This document shows, piece by piece, positions 9,733 to 20,455 of a stretch of 64,000 nt of DNA. Source of the stretch: Paramyrothecium sp. XJ0827 (lineage: Eukaryota > Ascomycota > Sordariomycetes > Hypocreales > Stachybotryaceae); contig JAJFPB010000012.1 of assembly GCA_020881915.1 (NCBI GenBank), forward strand, positions 496,001-560,000. The letters are read 5' to 3'. The notes beneath the pieces are model-generated. The model was not told where the DNA came from, ran no database searches, and saw only the letters and a program-made list of their open reading frames with translations. The first letter of the stretch is position 1, and the number at the start of each line of letters is the position of its first letter. Position numbers and translations under genes: made by a program.

Positions 9733-11323
9733 CCGGAGGAGGCGAGGCGCGGCGGGGAGGGGAGGAGCTCGCCGTGGGACAAAGGACAGGAGCCTGCGGG
9801 CGGTCCAGGATTAGTCGAGCGCCGAGCGTCTAGGAAGACATAATGCGGATGCCCGAGGAGCAAATGCGAAGCGAAGCGATGCGATGCGACCGGACAAAGG
9901 CGTTTTGTCTGCAAAAGACGAAACGGAGGTGGGAGAGAAGCAGAAGACGAAGAAGGAGGAGCAACAGGCGGACGGATAAGTTAATGTTACCCACCAGCAA
10001 ATTAATTAAGCCTTAAGACTAGCTTCTCCCAGAGACGGGAGGTCGATTGGTGGGAAGGCCGCAATTGGCGAAGCCACCCCTGCGCAAGACACGCCTTCGT
10101 TGCAGTTGATTGAACGGACGGCCCCTGAACCGGTTGCTTCCGTGAATTGAATGGCTTCGGCTTGGATCTTGTCTTGCTTGATGCCCGCCGCTGCGCACTA
10201 CCGGTGAGGCGTCTCGAATGGCTTATAGACAGGTCCGAGGGCCGGTGCTAGCAACGGTCTACGTGATGAGCGGCGCAATACGAGCCTCGTTGCACAGCCA
10301 GCCTTAGACTGAGGGGACTCCAGGGCCCGCATTCCTTTTTGATGTGCTGCTCTGCATGACGGTTAGTGAAGCTGCGCCTCTCTCGAAGTACTGTGCCCCG
10401 TAGACCAGCCTGTCGTCATGATAGTCAGTCTGCCGTAGTTCCGTCCACTTGTTTTGGTCTATTTCACGATGCATCCTACCCATTGCGCCTCAGCAAACGT
10501 CACTCCCGTCCCCGTCAAAATATCAAATTGCACGAGGGCTCGCCCCAGGCGCTCGGGGCATCTCAAGCTTGTTCGGGGCCCAGGCCACCAAGCCAAGATG
10601 GGCGCCTCTCCACAAATTGGGCAAATGAGACACCGGGATCGCGTGCCGTCGCTCGGAAATAGTGCCCAGGGTTCAGCTTTGCGTCTCGGCCGGCGGCCCA
10701 GGACTAAAATGTTTCCCCCATCTCGCAACGGGCGGTGCACGGCTCCTTGATCCCCAGGCCTGATGGGATGACGCTGGCCTCGTGATGGACGCCAATCAAT
10801 TGATGCATATTCGAAAGGATCTTTTGCGGGCTGACGCGTCGAGGGTTCGTACATGGAAAAATGGCAGTAAGGCGACCAATCGAGAGAGCGCTCGCACTCT
10901 GATGCTGCTAAGGTCCTGCACTCTCGGACTCGTCTCCGCTGTAGAGTATTGCAGGGGTTTTTTTCTTGCCTCTACGCAATCATTGTTCTAGTCACGGAAG
11001 CGTGCGGCGGGCCTTCACTTTGCGACGTGACGCAACCCTTTTGTCACGCAGGCGAACCCTTTCAGTCACCAGCGTTTTGTCTGGCACGACCGTCGGGCGA
11101 CATTGCTGAGAAGCAGATCTGCTTATCGTGCATGCCAAGAGTCCAGAACCAGCCCAGAAAAATCGTTGGGAGGGGCTAGGCCTTACGAATTGGGAACTGA
11201 GGGTGTGAGTGAGAGACCGTCAAACGAGGCTGTGGACCTTTGATACTGGTGATGATGTTCAACAACGATAGTTAAAATTCATCTGCAACAAAATACTCGT
11301 CAACCCTTTATAATTCTTCTGCA
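9733..11323. other. Long intergenic region, nothing recognised
   Basis: About 1.6 kb lies upstream of the GT32 gene and downstream of the SnoaL-like gene. The first 250 bp are purine-rich with repeated GCGATGCGA-like motifs near 9870-9890. Open frames in both directions lack introns, family motifs or signal peptides, so I call no gene. Confidence 0.4.
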
Positions 11324-11986
11324 CTACTCTTTCTGTTTCCGAGCCTTTTCAGGGTTGCCCAACGACTCAGCATTCCACCGGGGATCCTGGCTCTCCTTCA
11401 CCGGTGCCCATCCTAACTGAATCTGCAAGTATAGGTCAGTTAGACAGCCGAGTTGGCCACGAAAGCACACGCAACCTACCTGCATCGTCTTCTGGTCCCA
11501 GTCCTTTGTGAAACTGCGAATCCTGCCGTCCTCCACCTCAAAGATGGCCGCGGCGCTCCACCGCGCGTGCCGCCCCGTCGCCGCGATGCCCTTGTACGGC
11601 CTGCCGCCGTGGCTGCCCTCGGCGGTGTACCGCAGCAGGACGTGGCCGTCCTTGGCCCAGGCCTGGTCGAAGCGCGCGATGCGCAGGTCGTCGACGCTCG
11701 CCATGACGGCCGCGTGCGACTGCGCGTAGTCCATGGGCGTCTCGCACCCGGGGAACGTGGCCGGGCCCCAGAACCAGCTGTCCTCGTGGCAGAGGTGCGC
11801 CACGGACCCGGCGCCCTTGTTCTCTGTCGGCGAGTACGCGATGGCCATGTACTCCTTGCACAGGTTGATGTTTTTCTGGCCGTGTTAGTGAAGCTGTGTG
11901 GATGGCGCGACAATATAAGCCCGCACTTCTTCTTCTGGCGTTTGGCTCGTCGTCGTGACTGTTTCGGGATATTCTCGTGGAGCCAT
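11324..11986 (-). CDS. SnoaL-like (NTF2-fold) protein
   Basis: I read three exons on the minus strand: 11927-11986, 11480-11875 and 11324-11422, giving 184 residues. The first intron (11876-11926) has a CTAAC branch site just before CAG but a weak GTGCGG donor. The second (11423-11479) starts GTAGGT and ends TTGCAG. The protein has the alpha+beta cone pattern of the SnoaL/NTF2-like superfamily: an N-terminal helix, a central region with HEDSWFWGP and DYAQSHAAV, then WSAAAIFEVEDGRIRSFTKDWD on the last strands. Such proteins act as cyclases, isomerases or dehydratases, or have no known activity. The second intron is 57 bp with no stop in frame, so retention would add 19 residues. The function here is not known. 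Confidence 0.68.
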
Positions 11987-12867
11987 GGTGTAGTTGAGCA
12001 GTGTTCGACTTTGTGTGTTATATTATTTCCCGAAACGCTCTGAAGTTTCTTCTCAAATCGATGTGGTCTATCTACATCTTCGGTTGTTTTCGCAAAAGAG
12101 TTGTGACATCACATGCAGTCACTGATCGTCCTGCGTGGTGGCGACACATCGCTAGCCTTGGGTGTTCACAGTCCACCAGAAGGGAGTTACGGGGATTCAT
12201 TTGTTCATCAATTAAGTCTCAGTTTCGGAATATCTTCGACTGCAGTTTTGTCGTTGGAAATCATGAAGCAATGCAAACACCATCTACGGCCGAAGCTTAG
12301 TGGATTGGACTGGACTACATAGAGTAGATCGCAACGAGCGTGCTTAAAATCCGCTCTGATGCCTGAGCGGCCAGCTATTTTCACCTGCACATTGATTTCA
12401 TGCATAGCTCCAAGGAATTCATGTTGCAAGACCGTAGAATGCGCCAAAGTTGGCCGTTGGAACGTCGTCCGCACCCCAACGGGGGTGAAGATCCGTCGCC
12501 GGAGCAGAATGCCACGCAAGACCTGCATCAGGCAATGGCAAGGGTTCGTCTGTCCAAAAAGGGTTATAGCCTGTCTGAAATGTCTGAGTTACTGGACGCA
12601 TCTATTTACGAATACTGCCTGTTCCCAGGCACATGACGCAGAGCCCTGTGCAGCACGGAGCATGCAACCACACCTCCCAAGCTAGCGGAGAGGAACACAA
12701 GCGACAGCATTCTCGTCTCATCGCAAAAGTGCCCCTCGAGATGGCAAGTCACTCCATGGTTTGGCTCTGAACTGTATCCCGGAAACCCCATGGTAGAAGT
12801 TCTCTGATGTGAAGTTTAGTCAACGCTCCTTTTCTAACCAGGTCCAAGTCTTACAGATCGAGCTGCC
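11987..12867. other. Divergent promoter region
   Basis: About 880 bp separate the starts of the SnoaL-like gene (minus) and the PTH11-like receptor gene (plus). No coding segment or RNA gene is visible. Both promoters must lie here. Confidence 0.4.
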
Positions 12868-14100
12868 ATGAAGCATCTCACCTCAAGCGCGCAATGGAAC
12901 TTCAACGCATGCACCGTCATGCTGACCTTGACGATTGCCTCGGTCGCGCTACGGTTCGCAGTACGAAAGTACTTCCACCAGCAGATCCTGGGCTCGGACT
13001 GGATGTGCCTCGTCGCATTGGTGCTCTTCGTTGGCTACTGCGGCGCCATCATCGGCTGTAAGTCGCATCCGTCCCGGCCGGACGCAAGGGCTCACCCGCG
13101 GCAGACATTTTCGGCGTGTCGGACTTTTTTGCTCTAGAGCCCGACGAGAACCTCGGTTTCAAGGAGATGCAAAACATAATGAAGGTATCGATCCCTAGTA
13201 GATTCGTAGACAGGTGCTAAACCATGACAGCTGCTCTACGCGCTAGAGCTTCTCTTCGGCTGTGTCATCACGGCAGCCAAGCTGAGCATTCTCTGGCTGT
13301 ACCACGCCGTCTTCGCGGTCGATCCTGTCTTCCGCAAGATCATACACGCCACAGCAGGCATCTGCGTGCTCTGGTTCATCGTCACGACGTTCATCCTCAT
13401 CTTCCAGTGCAACCCTATCCACGTGCTGTGGACGGAACCCATACAAGACATCAAGTGCATCAAGCCGCAGGGTCTCCTCCTCGGGTATGAGTTGACCAAC
13501 TTTTTCCTCGACGTGCTCGTCTTGTGCTTGCCGATCTGGGTCATTCGCAAGCTCAAACTCCCGACGGCCAAGAAGATCAGTACTGTTGTCATCTTTCTGC
13601 TGGGCAGCTTGTAAGTTGGCGATTGCGTACGCCAGTCCTGTTGCTAAAACAAGCAGTGTCTGCGTGGCCAGCGTATTTCGACTGGCTGCGCTCTTCAATG
13701 CTCGACAGCCCTCGGACCCCAGTCAGTCCTCTGGTCCGAGATGCAGTAACCATAGCTTACGTGTAGCGTAGTCAACTTTGCCCCGGCCATCCTTTGGTCC
13801 ACCATTCAACTCGGCATGGCCATCATCTGCAGCTGCCTCTCGATATTCACGTCGCTTGTATCGAAGCTCAGTAAATGTTTAGCTTCTTTACGGAAAGGGT
13901 CCGGTCGTTGCGTTGGTGAAGAGCCGGCTGCTGATTCCGAAGCCACGGACTCGAGCTGGAGCCTGCCCCGGAAAGCTGGGGACAGGAATATTTCGCGGCA
14001 CAATCAGGACCAGCGGAGTAATCGTTCTGCTTCTATTTACCCCCTAGAGGCTTTTCCACAAACACCGAATTTGTCGCAAAACCATTTGCGTAGAGAATAG
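12868..14100 (+). CDS. Rhodopsin-domain (PTH11-like) integral membrane protein 1
   Basis: I read five exons: 12868-13057, 13105-13184, 13231-13610, 13657-13721 and 13772-14100, giving 347 residues. The first three introns are 46-47 bp with good GT donors. The fourth (13722-13771) is less certain; a donor at 13732 with the same acceptor also keeps the frame. Seven hydrophobic helices are visible. Family landmarks are DWMCLVALVLFVGY, KLSILWLYHAVF, ELTNFFLDVLVLCLPIW and FAPAILWSTIQLGMAIICSCL. This is the fungal rhodopsin-like/SAT4 domain found in PTH11-related receptors of the plasma membrane. The hydrophilic C-terminal tail of about 90 residues is Ser/Arg-rich. The ligand is unknown. Confidence 0.75.
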
Positions 14101-14328
14101 TTCTGCTGGTAGACTTAGGTATGAGTAGGTGTGCTAACAAACACTTCACTATGCTGTTGACACAGCGGCCGCGTGGATTCTAATGAATCGATTGTCCATT
14201 CAACAATCTGTTTTCTACTAAATCTGTATCCGGTGGCCAGACATGTTCTAGGTTCTCCCTGCACAGTTCAAAGCCCAGCTCGCAGCGTCATAAGGAGACG
14301 CGTTGTCTGGAAATAAAAACACACTCGT

Positions 14329-15642
14329 TTACATAAAGTCCGCCAAGTAACCCTGTCCTGAATCATAAACTAAGTCGACTGTGAAAGAGAGCCCTTCTTC
14401 ATCTCGCTTTGCAGAGAATACCCAGTAGGGGTAAGAGACGACTCGCACAATCTTCAACCTGTCCGCTGCCCGTGCAATGTGGGCAACCATCTTGAGATAA
14501 CAGTCAAAGATCAATTCTTCGTCAATGCCGTCTTCAGACACCGTTGATATACTCTCTGGGTGGTAATGGAGAATCCATTGCTTGGTGTTCTGGACGTCAA
14601 GTCGGATGTCGACGGTCTCCAGCGTTTCGTGACGATTCAGCAGGCGGGCGACAGTATCAATGAGCGTCAACTGAGGTGTGTTAGCGGTAATCGCGGAAAG
14701 ACGAGGGACGAACACAAACAAATCCCGACATGCTATCGTCTCGCTCATGGTAGACTTGCATCCCACACTGCCTCGGCAACGGTCAGTGTACGAAGACACT
14801 TGAAATCCCGCAGGCAGCGATACAAGACGCTTTCTTCCAACGATGTGGGTGTCAGGTTGGGAGACGCACCCGTCTCTTCGTCCTCCAAATCCGTGAAGGA
14901 ACCGGGCTCGGAGTGTAGCTCATGCTCGGCATCATGTGTGAGGAAGGAAGCGGGCCCACGGTTCGCAGTGAGATGCAAACCACAAAGTTTTGGGTGACTG
15001 AGCGCAAGTTGGCGTAGAAGATCGTCTGTAAGACGGTAGAAGTACTTGTGTTCCGTTGAAGGCGTGAACTCTTGAAGTTGATGACATTCCTCCAAGACAG
15101 CCATGGTCGTTTCCTCATTAGCGCAGAGGCAGAGGCACCGTACCGTCCATGGATCAGAATTACGTATGATCTCGAGGGAGTGCACCATATCCTCGAATAG
15201 CATGCCATCGAGGTCGAGAGAAAGGTGTGTGAGAAGCGGCATCTGTTGAATGGACGCGACGATGTCAGCGAGCACGGTACTTCCACTCTTTGGAGGCTGC
15301 TTCTTCAGCGCTGGGACGCTGAGAAAAGAGACTTGGCTGTGGAATTCACCGTCAGCATGGAGAGGAGCAGAAGGGAAGAGACACATACCGCATATACTGC
15401 TGCGGCCGAAGCCATTCTTCTGTCTTGTCCTGGTTTGACATTGCTTCGAGCTGGCGGCCGGTCTTGATGCGGCAGTTCTGAAAAAGGCGGCGGAGAAACA
15501 GCTGGCGCAAGTGCTTGGCGGACTGTGATGCGCTCTTGGCCGTGGCCAGATCGGCGAAGGCGGCGATTGCAGACCATGTTTCGGGTGCAAGGCCAATGAG
15601 AGAGCTTGGACTCTGGGGGGTGACGGTGAGCTCGGCGGACAT
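14329..15642 (-). pseudogene. F-box-like protein gene with an apparent frameshift
   Basis: Exon 1 is 15389-15642 and exon 2 begins at 15336, with a 52 bp GTATGT...CACAG intron between them. The start reads SLIGLAPETWSAIAAFADL, which fits a fungal F-box. Leucine-rich stretches such as MPLLTHLSLDLDGM and LRDFKCLRTLTV follow. This frame stops at 14745 after 281 residues. A second frame overlaps it from 14799 and continues to 14329, reading FVFVPRLSAIT and RHETLETVDIRLDV, which looks like the natural rest of the protein. No acceptable intron joins the two because the only GT...AG gap is 23 bp. One lost or gained base near 14745-14799 is the simplest reason. F-box proteins present substrates to SCF ubiquitin ligases. 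A sequencing error or a truncated functional protein cannot be excluded. Confidence 0.62.
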
Positions 15643-16368
15643 GTTAGCTGGGGAGGGACAGATGCTTGAGGCCTGTTGGTCAAGTGGTCAGCATTTGGAA
15701 AAGAAACATCAGGTGAAGGCATACGGACAGGTACGCGTGCGAAGAGGATCTCGCAGGGTCTTTCGTCGACTCGGGGCAGCTGGCTGTGGGGAGAGGAAGG
15801 GAGAGTGGAGCAGAGAGAAGGAGGAGGCAGGGGAAGGATAGAAGAGAAGAGCAGAGTAAGGGTTTGTGGATGACCAGAAGGTGGATATTTCGTTTGTTGT
15901 TTGAAAGGAAGAAGTTTGGAGTCGGCACAAGGCGGTTGCTGAAATGGCAACGTGATGTGAAAGTGAACGCGAGTGCAAACGGCCGACGTTGACCAGCCGC
16001 CTGGCAGCTGGCACAACAACCACCAGCCCAGATCGGGCACCCGCAAGTGACAGTAACAGTAACAGAAACAGCAACAGCAAAAGCAACAGTAACAGGGACA
16101 TCTTTTCGTCTCACGTGCCGCTGTCAGCGGACAGGACTGTCGACGGGCGGTGCTCACCCATATCTGGACCGCTCTCTTCTCCCCACCCATCTTACACAAG
16201 GTGCCCTTCGACCAACGCCCAGCCAATGCAACGCCCTGCTCTTCTGGCTTGAACGATTCAGAAGCAAACAAACGGCTGTTCTATTCTTCTTTTCATCTCA
16301 CAAAAGCCACAGCTGCCATTGCTTACACCTGCTCCGCCCCTGTTGGAGCGCGCCGTGCAGCAACAAAA
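15643..16368. other. Divergent promoter region with AACAGT-type microsatellite
   Basis: About 725 bp separate the divergent F-box-like gene and the plus-strand gene starting at 16369. An imperfect (CAGTAA/CAGCAA) repeat lies at about 16049-16099. The open minus-strand frame here is only an extension of the F-box gene frame upstream of its ATG. Confidence 0.5.
16049..16099. repeat. Imperfect hexanucleotide microsatellite
   Basis: About eight units of the pattern ACAGTA/ACAGCA follow each other with a few substitutions, located in the divergent promoter region. Confidence 0.75.
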
Positions 16369-17748
16369 ATGGCCAAGACTCTTCCCAGGCTTCGCCCTCC
16401 ACAAGCCGCCGACACTCGAAGTTCAGGAGCAGAGTAAGTCTCGCAGCCCTTTTGCCTCCGCATTGCTCACCCACACACCAGGCCTTTTGCCAAAATCTGG
16501 CACCAGCCAAAGCCCGCAAGTCCCCGCCGCACGGAAACCGACATTGACCTGGCCATGAACAGCGGTCTCTGGCTGTACAACACAGGCTGCCACAATCGTC
16601 CGCGGCGAAGATGCATCAGAGTCAGGTTTGGTGTCCACAAGTCCTTCACCGAGGCACACAACAATCTGAAATACATCGACGCCGGAACCGATACCAGCGG
16701 CGCAGGACGATCCTGGAGCGCGAGAGAGACTGACATCAGCGCCTGTCCACTGGACGAAGTCGCTGTCGTTGTTGGCGAGCTCCTATGCCCGTTGGACAGC
16801 TCCCAGCGAGACCCCAGATCCGGCGCAATCTTCACAAACAACGGGACCAAGATGCTCAGAGACCAATTCCGATCCGTCGCCGTCCTCGTCTATCCGCTGC
16901 GCATCCAGAGCTGCTGCATCTACGCGCTCTGCGAGAAACAAGACGGGATATGTGCCGTGCGGCCAATCCCAATGATCACCAGGGCCGCCATGGCGTATCG
17001 AATCTTCTACTACAGCGAGTGGACCGCGGAAACTGTTCACCAAACTGGTAAAAGAAAGGATCGACAGAGTTGCTTCGCCCGAACATTGAGAGCGTTCCGA
17101 GACGAGATGATGAAGAGCGGTAGCGGCTCTGGTGGTCTTTTCTTGAGGATTCATCCATCCGAGAACCACAGGGGCTCTGTAATGCAAACCGTGGAGCATA
17201 CAGAGTTGAAGGTCGAGCCCAGCAACTCGCGCAAGATATCTGCGGCCGACATTAAGAGCCATGGCATCAACACTCTCCACGAGCTCGTTCATGGCACCAG
17301 CTCCTGGAACACGCGCAAAGCCAAGCAGGCCGCCAGCATCTTCAAGGTCAATCCCCCTACCGGGATTCCCTAATTTTGTACCGTCAACTGACACGCCTAG
17401 CAGTCCAGGTGGCCCTTGCAGGACACGATTGCGCGCGGCTATGTCACACCTGAGAGACTGCTCAGCCTTGCCAAAGTCCTCCGCCGCCAGCCCTTGCGCA
17501 TCGACCCCCTTCGCATCCCCCTGAATGTGGAGTTTTACCCAAACTTCATTGTCCAGTTCTGCGAGCTCTACACCACGTATGGAGGCCAAGTCGAGCTCCA
17601 CGTGAGTTCGGCCTACCGCACGACCGTTAGGTGGACTGAGAACCATGCGCCAACCAAAGCGGCGCCCGAGACCCCAGAGTCGCTTTCGACCGTGGCCAGC
17701 TCAGAAAGCTTCATTTCCAGTCCATTGCTCAAAGAGGACCCTTTCTAG
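16369..17748 (+). CDS. Hypothetical protein, no recognised domain
   Basis: I read three exons: 16369-16433, 16482-17346 and 17404-17748, giving 424 residues. The introns are 48 bp (GTAAGT...CCAG) and 57 bp (GTCAAT...CAG, with a CTGAC branch site), and phase is kept at both joints. I recognise no domain, signal peptide or membrane helix. The middle is rich in Cys and basic residues. The C-terminal part, with WPLQDTIARGYVTPERLL and PLRIPLNVEFYPNFIVQFCELY, looks like a folded, conserved region. The protein ends in a Ser/Pro/Glu-rich tail. A long antisense frame over the same bases lacks any intron or family support. The N-terminal 22 residues depend on the intron call. Confidence 0.55.
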
Positions 17749-18698
17749 ATCTTCGTCTTATTGGCTCAGGCTTGACCGTAGTCCGTCCGCTACGTCTTGG
17801 TGGTAGCGTTGGCCAAATTGTCCACGCAGTGTTTCAAAGAAGAGCTTGGATTCCAGGGTTTGCTCTTTGCTTCTTGAATCGTCATGTCCCCGACTTACAT
17901 TGATGATTCCAATTGAATACTAAGCCTGGGTTTCGCTGCATGTCAAAGGCCGGACATGCGGAACTCGCCTTGCTATCGGTCCTGCTGAAGTCTCAACGGA
18001 CCTGTAATATACCGTGAAAGCCTAGACGAATACCTCCAGAAATTCAAATTCTTTTTATTGAATCACTTGAACCACTCGCCTGTGAGTTCAAAAATTGACC
18101 AGAGTCTTAAGAGAATTGACTCTGACGGCTCCGCTCTAAACACTGGGTTCCAGCAACCTGATCGTGAATCAAACACAGGCACAATCTGGAGAATATGTTC
18201 TCTGCGGAAAAGATCTCTCTAGCCATGATACGTGTCTCCTTATAATCTTGAAGACGATCTTTCCGCATAGTGCCCCGAAAATCGTTAGTGAAAAGCCGTG
18301 GATAGATAACAAATTCGCGCTTCTTGCTTCTGCGTTGACCATACCCTCACCAGACACGACAGACATTTCTTGACCTTCACTGCGCCATTGCTGAAGCTGG
18401 CTGCCGTTGGAAAGTGGGTACCGAGGCTGCGAATAAGCAAGATAGGACGTGATTTGCTGGACTTGCAGCGATGTTAATTCGGGTGTCTAGCCTGGTGTAG
18501 ATCTTTTGCTCAGCCACGTTTGGTTGAAGATCATTGTCTGGGCGGAAACGTCATAATGCCCAGTCTGCTATTTAGCCCCGACGGATCTTCAGCTCCCACA
18601 CGTCCTGTTCGAAAATCATTTTAAACTGTTAGAACAGTCCCCTCACCCAAATGTAAAAGGCCAGTCTTTTCAAGAGCGCCTCAGCCACAAAGAGCAGA
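17749..18698. other. Intergenic region, nothing recognised
   Basis: This region of about 950 bp lies between two plus-strand genes. It is AT-rich around 18040-18070. No gene or RNA is supported. Confidence 0.4.
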
Positions 18699-19561
18699 AT
18701 GGATCACGACTCGAAGGAACCGCTGCCTCCGCCCTACACCGAGTCTGACGGAAAGTCTTCGGTTGGTCTGGTGGAACCAACAACTCTCGTCTTGAATGGC
18801 ACTTCCATTGTGCAAGAGAACGCAGACGCCCGACCGCTCTTCCAACTCGCGTGGAGCGTCACCTCCATACCACAGAAAGGGACCAGCGTGGCATTTGAGA
18901 GCGTAGACTACGCTGCGCCCGAGAAAGCTGCAGAATGTTTTTCCGAGGAATCTCGGACGCGCCGCCTCTTCTACCTCGCACACCCAGCGGACGCAAAGTT
19001 TCGCGACGACGTTCCTGCATATTACATCACGTCACTCTTGCCCAATGGCCTGGGCAACATGGGCCTCGAGGCCAGCAAGTCGCGGGTGAAGAAGACGGAG
19101 TTTTCAGTGCTGCTGAGTCCTGGATTGACTGCATCTCATGATCCGTTATTCAGCGAGCGTCCTCGGTCCTTGTTCACCGTGAAGCCAAAATGGGTAGGAG
19201 CCGCCTATGAGTGGTATGATGAAGCAGGAAAACAGATTGCTTTGGAGGGCGGCAAGGCGCCGCAGCATAAGCTAGTAATCACAGCGCCTTTGGAGAAGAA
19301 TGTGAGGGATGCTCTCGCCGCTGCGTGGTGCTTGCGGCTATGGCACGACACGGCTGAAAGCAGAGAAGCTAAAAGAGATGGTGAGTCTTGCAAGGCTACT
19401 CCGTTTGACCACCTGGGCTATGGCACTTCACTTACGACTCACGCTGACTTTCTTTAGCCCTGGAGAGACTAACGCCAGCAGAATCTGTGCTAGAGTATAA
19501 CACAAAATGGGTCAAGAAGTCGGCGGGGGTTGGAGCTCTAGGAACTCTTGGCGGTGCATAA
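18699..19561 (+). CDS. Hypothetical protein with N-terminal PPPY motif
   Basis: I read two exons, 18699-19380 and 19458-19561, joined over a 77 bp GTGAGT...TTTAG intron with a CTGAC branch site, giving 261 residues. The joint keeps phase and yields the basic C-terminal end ALERLTPAESVLEYNTKW. The N-terminus has LPPPYTE, a PPxY-type ligand for WW domains such as those of Nedd4/Rsp5 ubiquitin ligases (inference). The body is mixed alpha/beta with no signal peptide and no transmembrane helix. It has the look of a conserved fungal protein that carries stretches like AYEWYDEAGKQIALE. The last residues are Gly/Ala-rich. I cannot name a domain. Confidence 0.62.
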
Positions 19562-19945
19562 CCACAAGGTATTCGGGCTTCAATGCGAATCAATTGGGTT
19601 CCCAAACAGCCTGGATACTGGGATGGAGCAGGGTCCAACAGACAGTCACTGTTATGGTGGGCGTTGGAGACCGCAGATTCATCAGGAACTGGTTGTACAG
19701 CTCTCAGTCCTGATAAGGAAATCTCGTTCAACATATATTGATTCGCGCTTTTATTCTTATTCTCTAGGCGAACATGGCTGGTTGATGTGTTGCTGCTTCA
19801 TATACCATCACTAGATCGCGTGTTGTGCGGCTCGTGAATTACACAAGGGGGGAAGGATCGTGTCTGTCAAGCATGGATACTATATGGTCTTGAGATAGTG
19901 GAAAGCCATGTAAACCGTTGATATTGATATTGATATTTTAAACAG
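19562..19945. other. Convergent intergenic region
   Basis: About 380 bp lie between the convergent 18.7 kb and zf-3CxxC genes. A short TTGATA triplet repeat lies at about 19918-19938. No gene is seen. Confidence 0.4.
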
Positions 19946-20455
19946 CTACAGAAGCCCCTCCCTACAACGGCCTGCTTTGCACCCCTCACACAGTGTCACT
20001 TCATGCGGCTTTTGGCTGATATCTCCCCCGTATGGTGGCGGCTCTATCTCTACGCCAGCCCATTTCTTGATGCGGTATGCGACTCTTTCGGCATATGAGC
20101 TGTCCGGAATAGGCTTGCTGAGTTGCCGGCAGCTCTGGCATCGTTGGTGGTAGACCCTCGCATTGTAGCGATTGTCGCTCTACTCTCGGATCGTGATGGC
20201 GATTCGCTTGCTCCCCCACCCGTTTGATGCGCATCTGACGTTTCGGCAGATGAAGCGACCCATGATGTTGGTATCGTACTCTCTGACGCAGGTTTCGTCG
20301 TCGCTCGTGTGGAAGCTATATGTGAGGCTATCCTCGTGGAGAAGGCCAGAGACGTCGCGGTGCAGGGCGGGGTAGATTGACCATCGTTTGGGGAGCTTCG
20401 GCTTCTTACTCTCGTTCGGGCTATTGTCTTTGGTCTTTGTGTTCTTTCCAGGCAT
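19946..20455 (-). pseudogene. zf-3CxxC zinc-binding protein gene with an in-frame TAG
   Basis: One frame runs from the ATG at 20455 to a TAG at 19946 (169 codons besides the final stop) but is cut by a TAG at 20180-20182 (codon 92). Both sides are parts of one zf-3CxxC domain. Before the stop is IMGRFICRNVRCASNGWGSKRIAITIRE. After it come YNARVYHQRCQSC, then AYRIKKWAGV and a final LCEGCKAGRC. The frame does not shift, and no intron can remove the stop because the nearest AG gives only 26 bp. Homologs usually have an aromatic residue near this point, so a TAC or TAT to TAG change is likely. An upstream ATG at 20542 is also in frame. A nonsense allele, stop readthrough or a sequence error are the choices. 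Confidence 0.7.

Noticed and set aside
8680..9843. 387-codon plus-strand frame over the GT32 gene
   Set aside because: Same GC-bias effect; the minus strand has the transmembrane anchor and DXD motif.
15643..16271. Long N-terminal extension of the F-box frame
   Set aside because: It crosses a microsatellite and is Pro/Ser/Cys-rich low-complexity sequence; the F-box itself starts at the ATG at 15642.
16783..17646. 287-codon minus-strand frame over the 16.4-17.7 kb gene
   Set aside because: The plus strand has two introns with good borders, a branch site and preserved phase; the antisense frame runs through the intron without any family feature.
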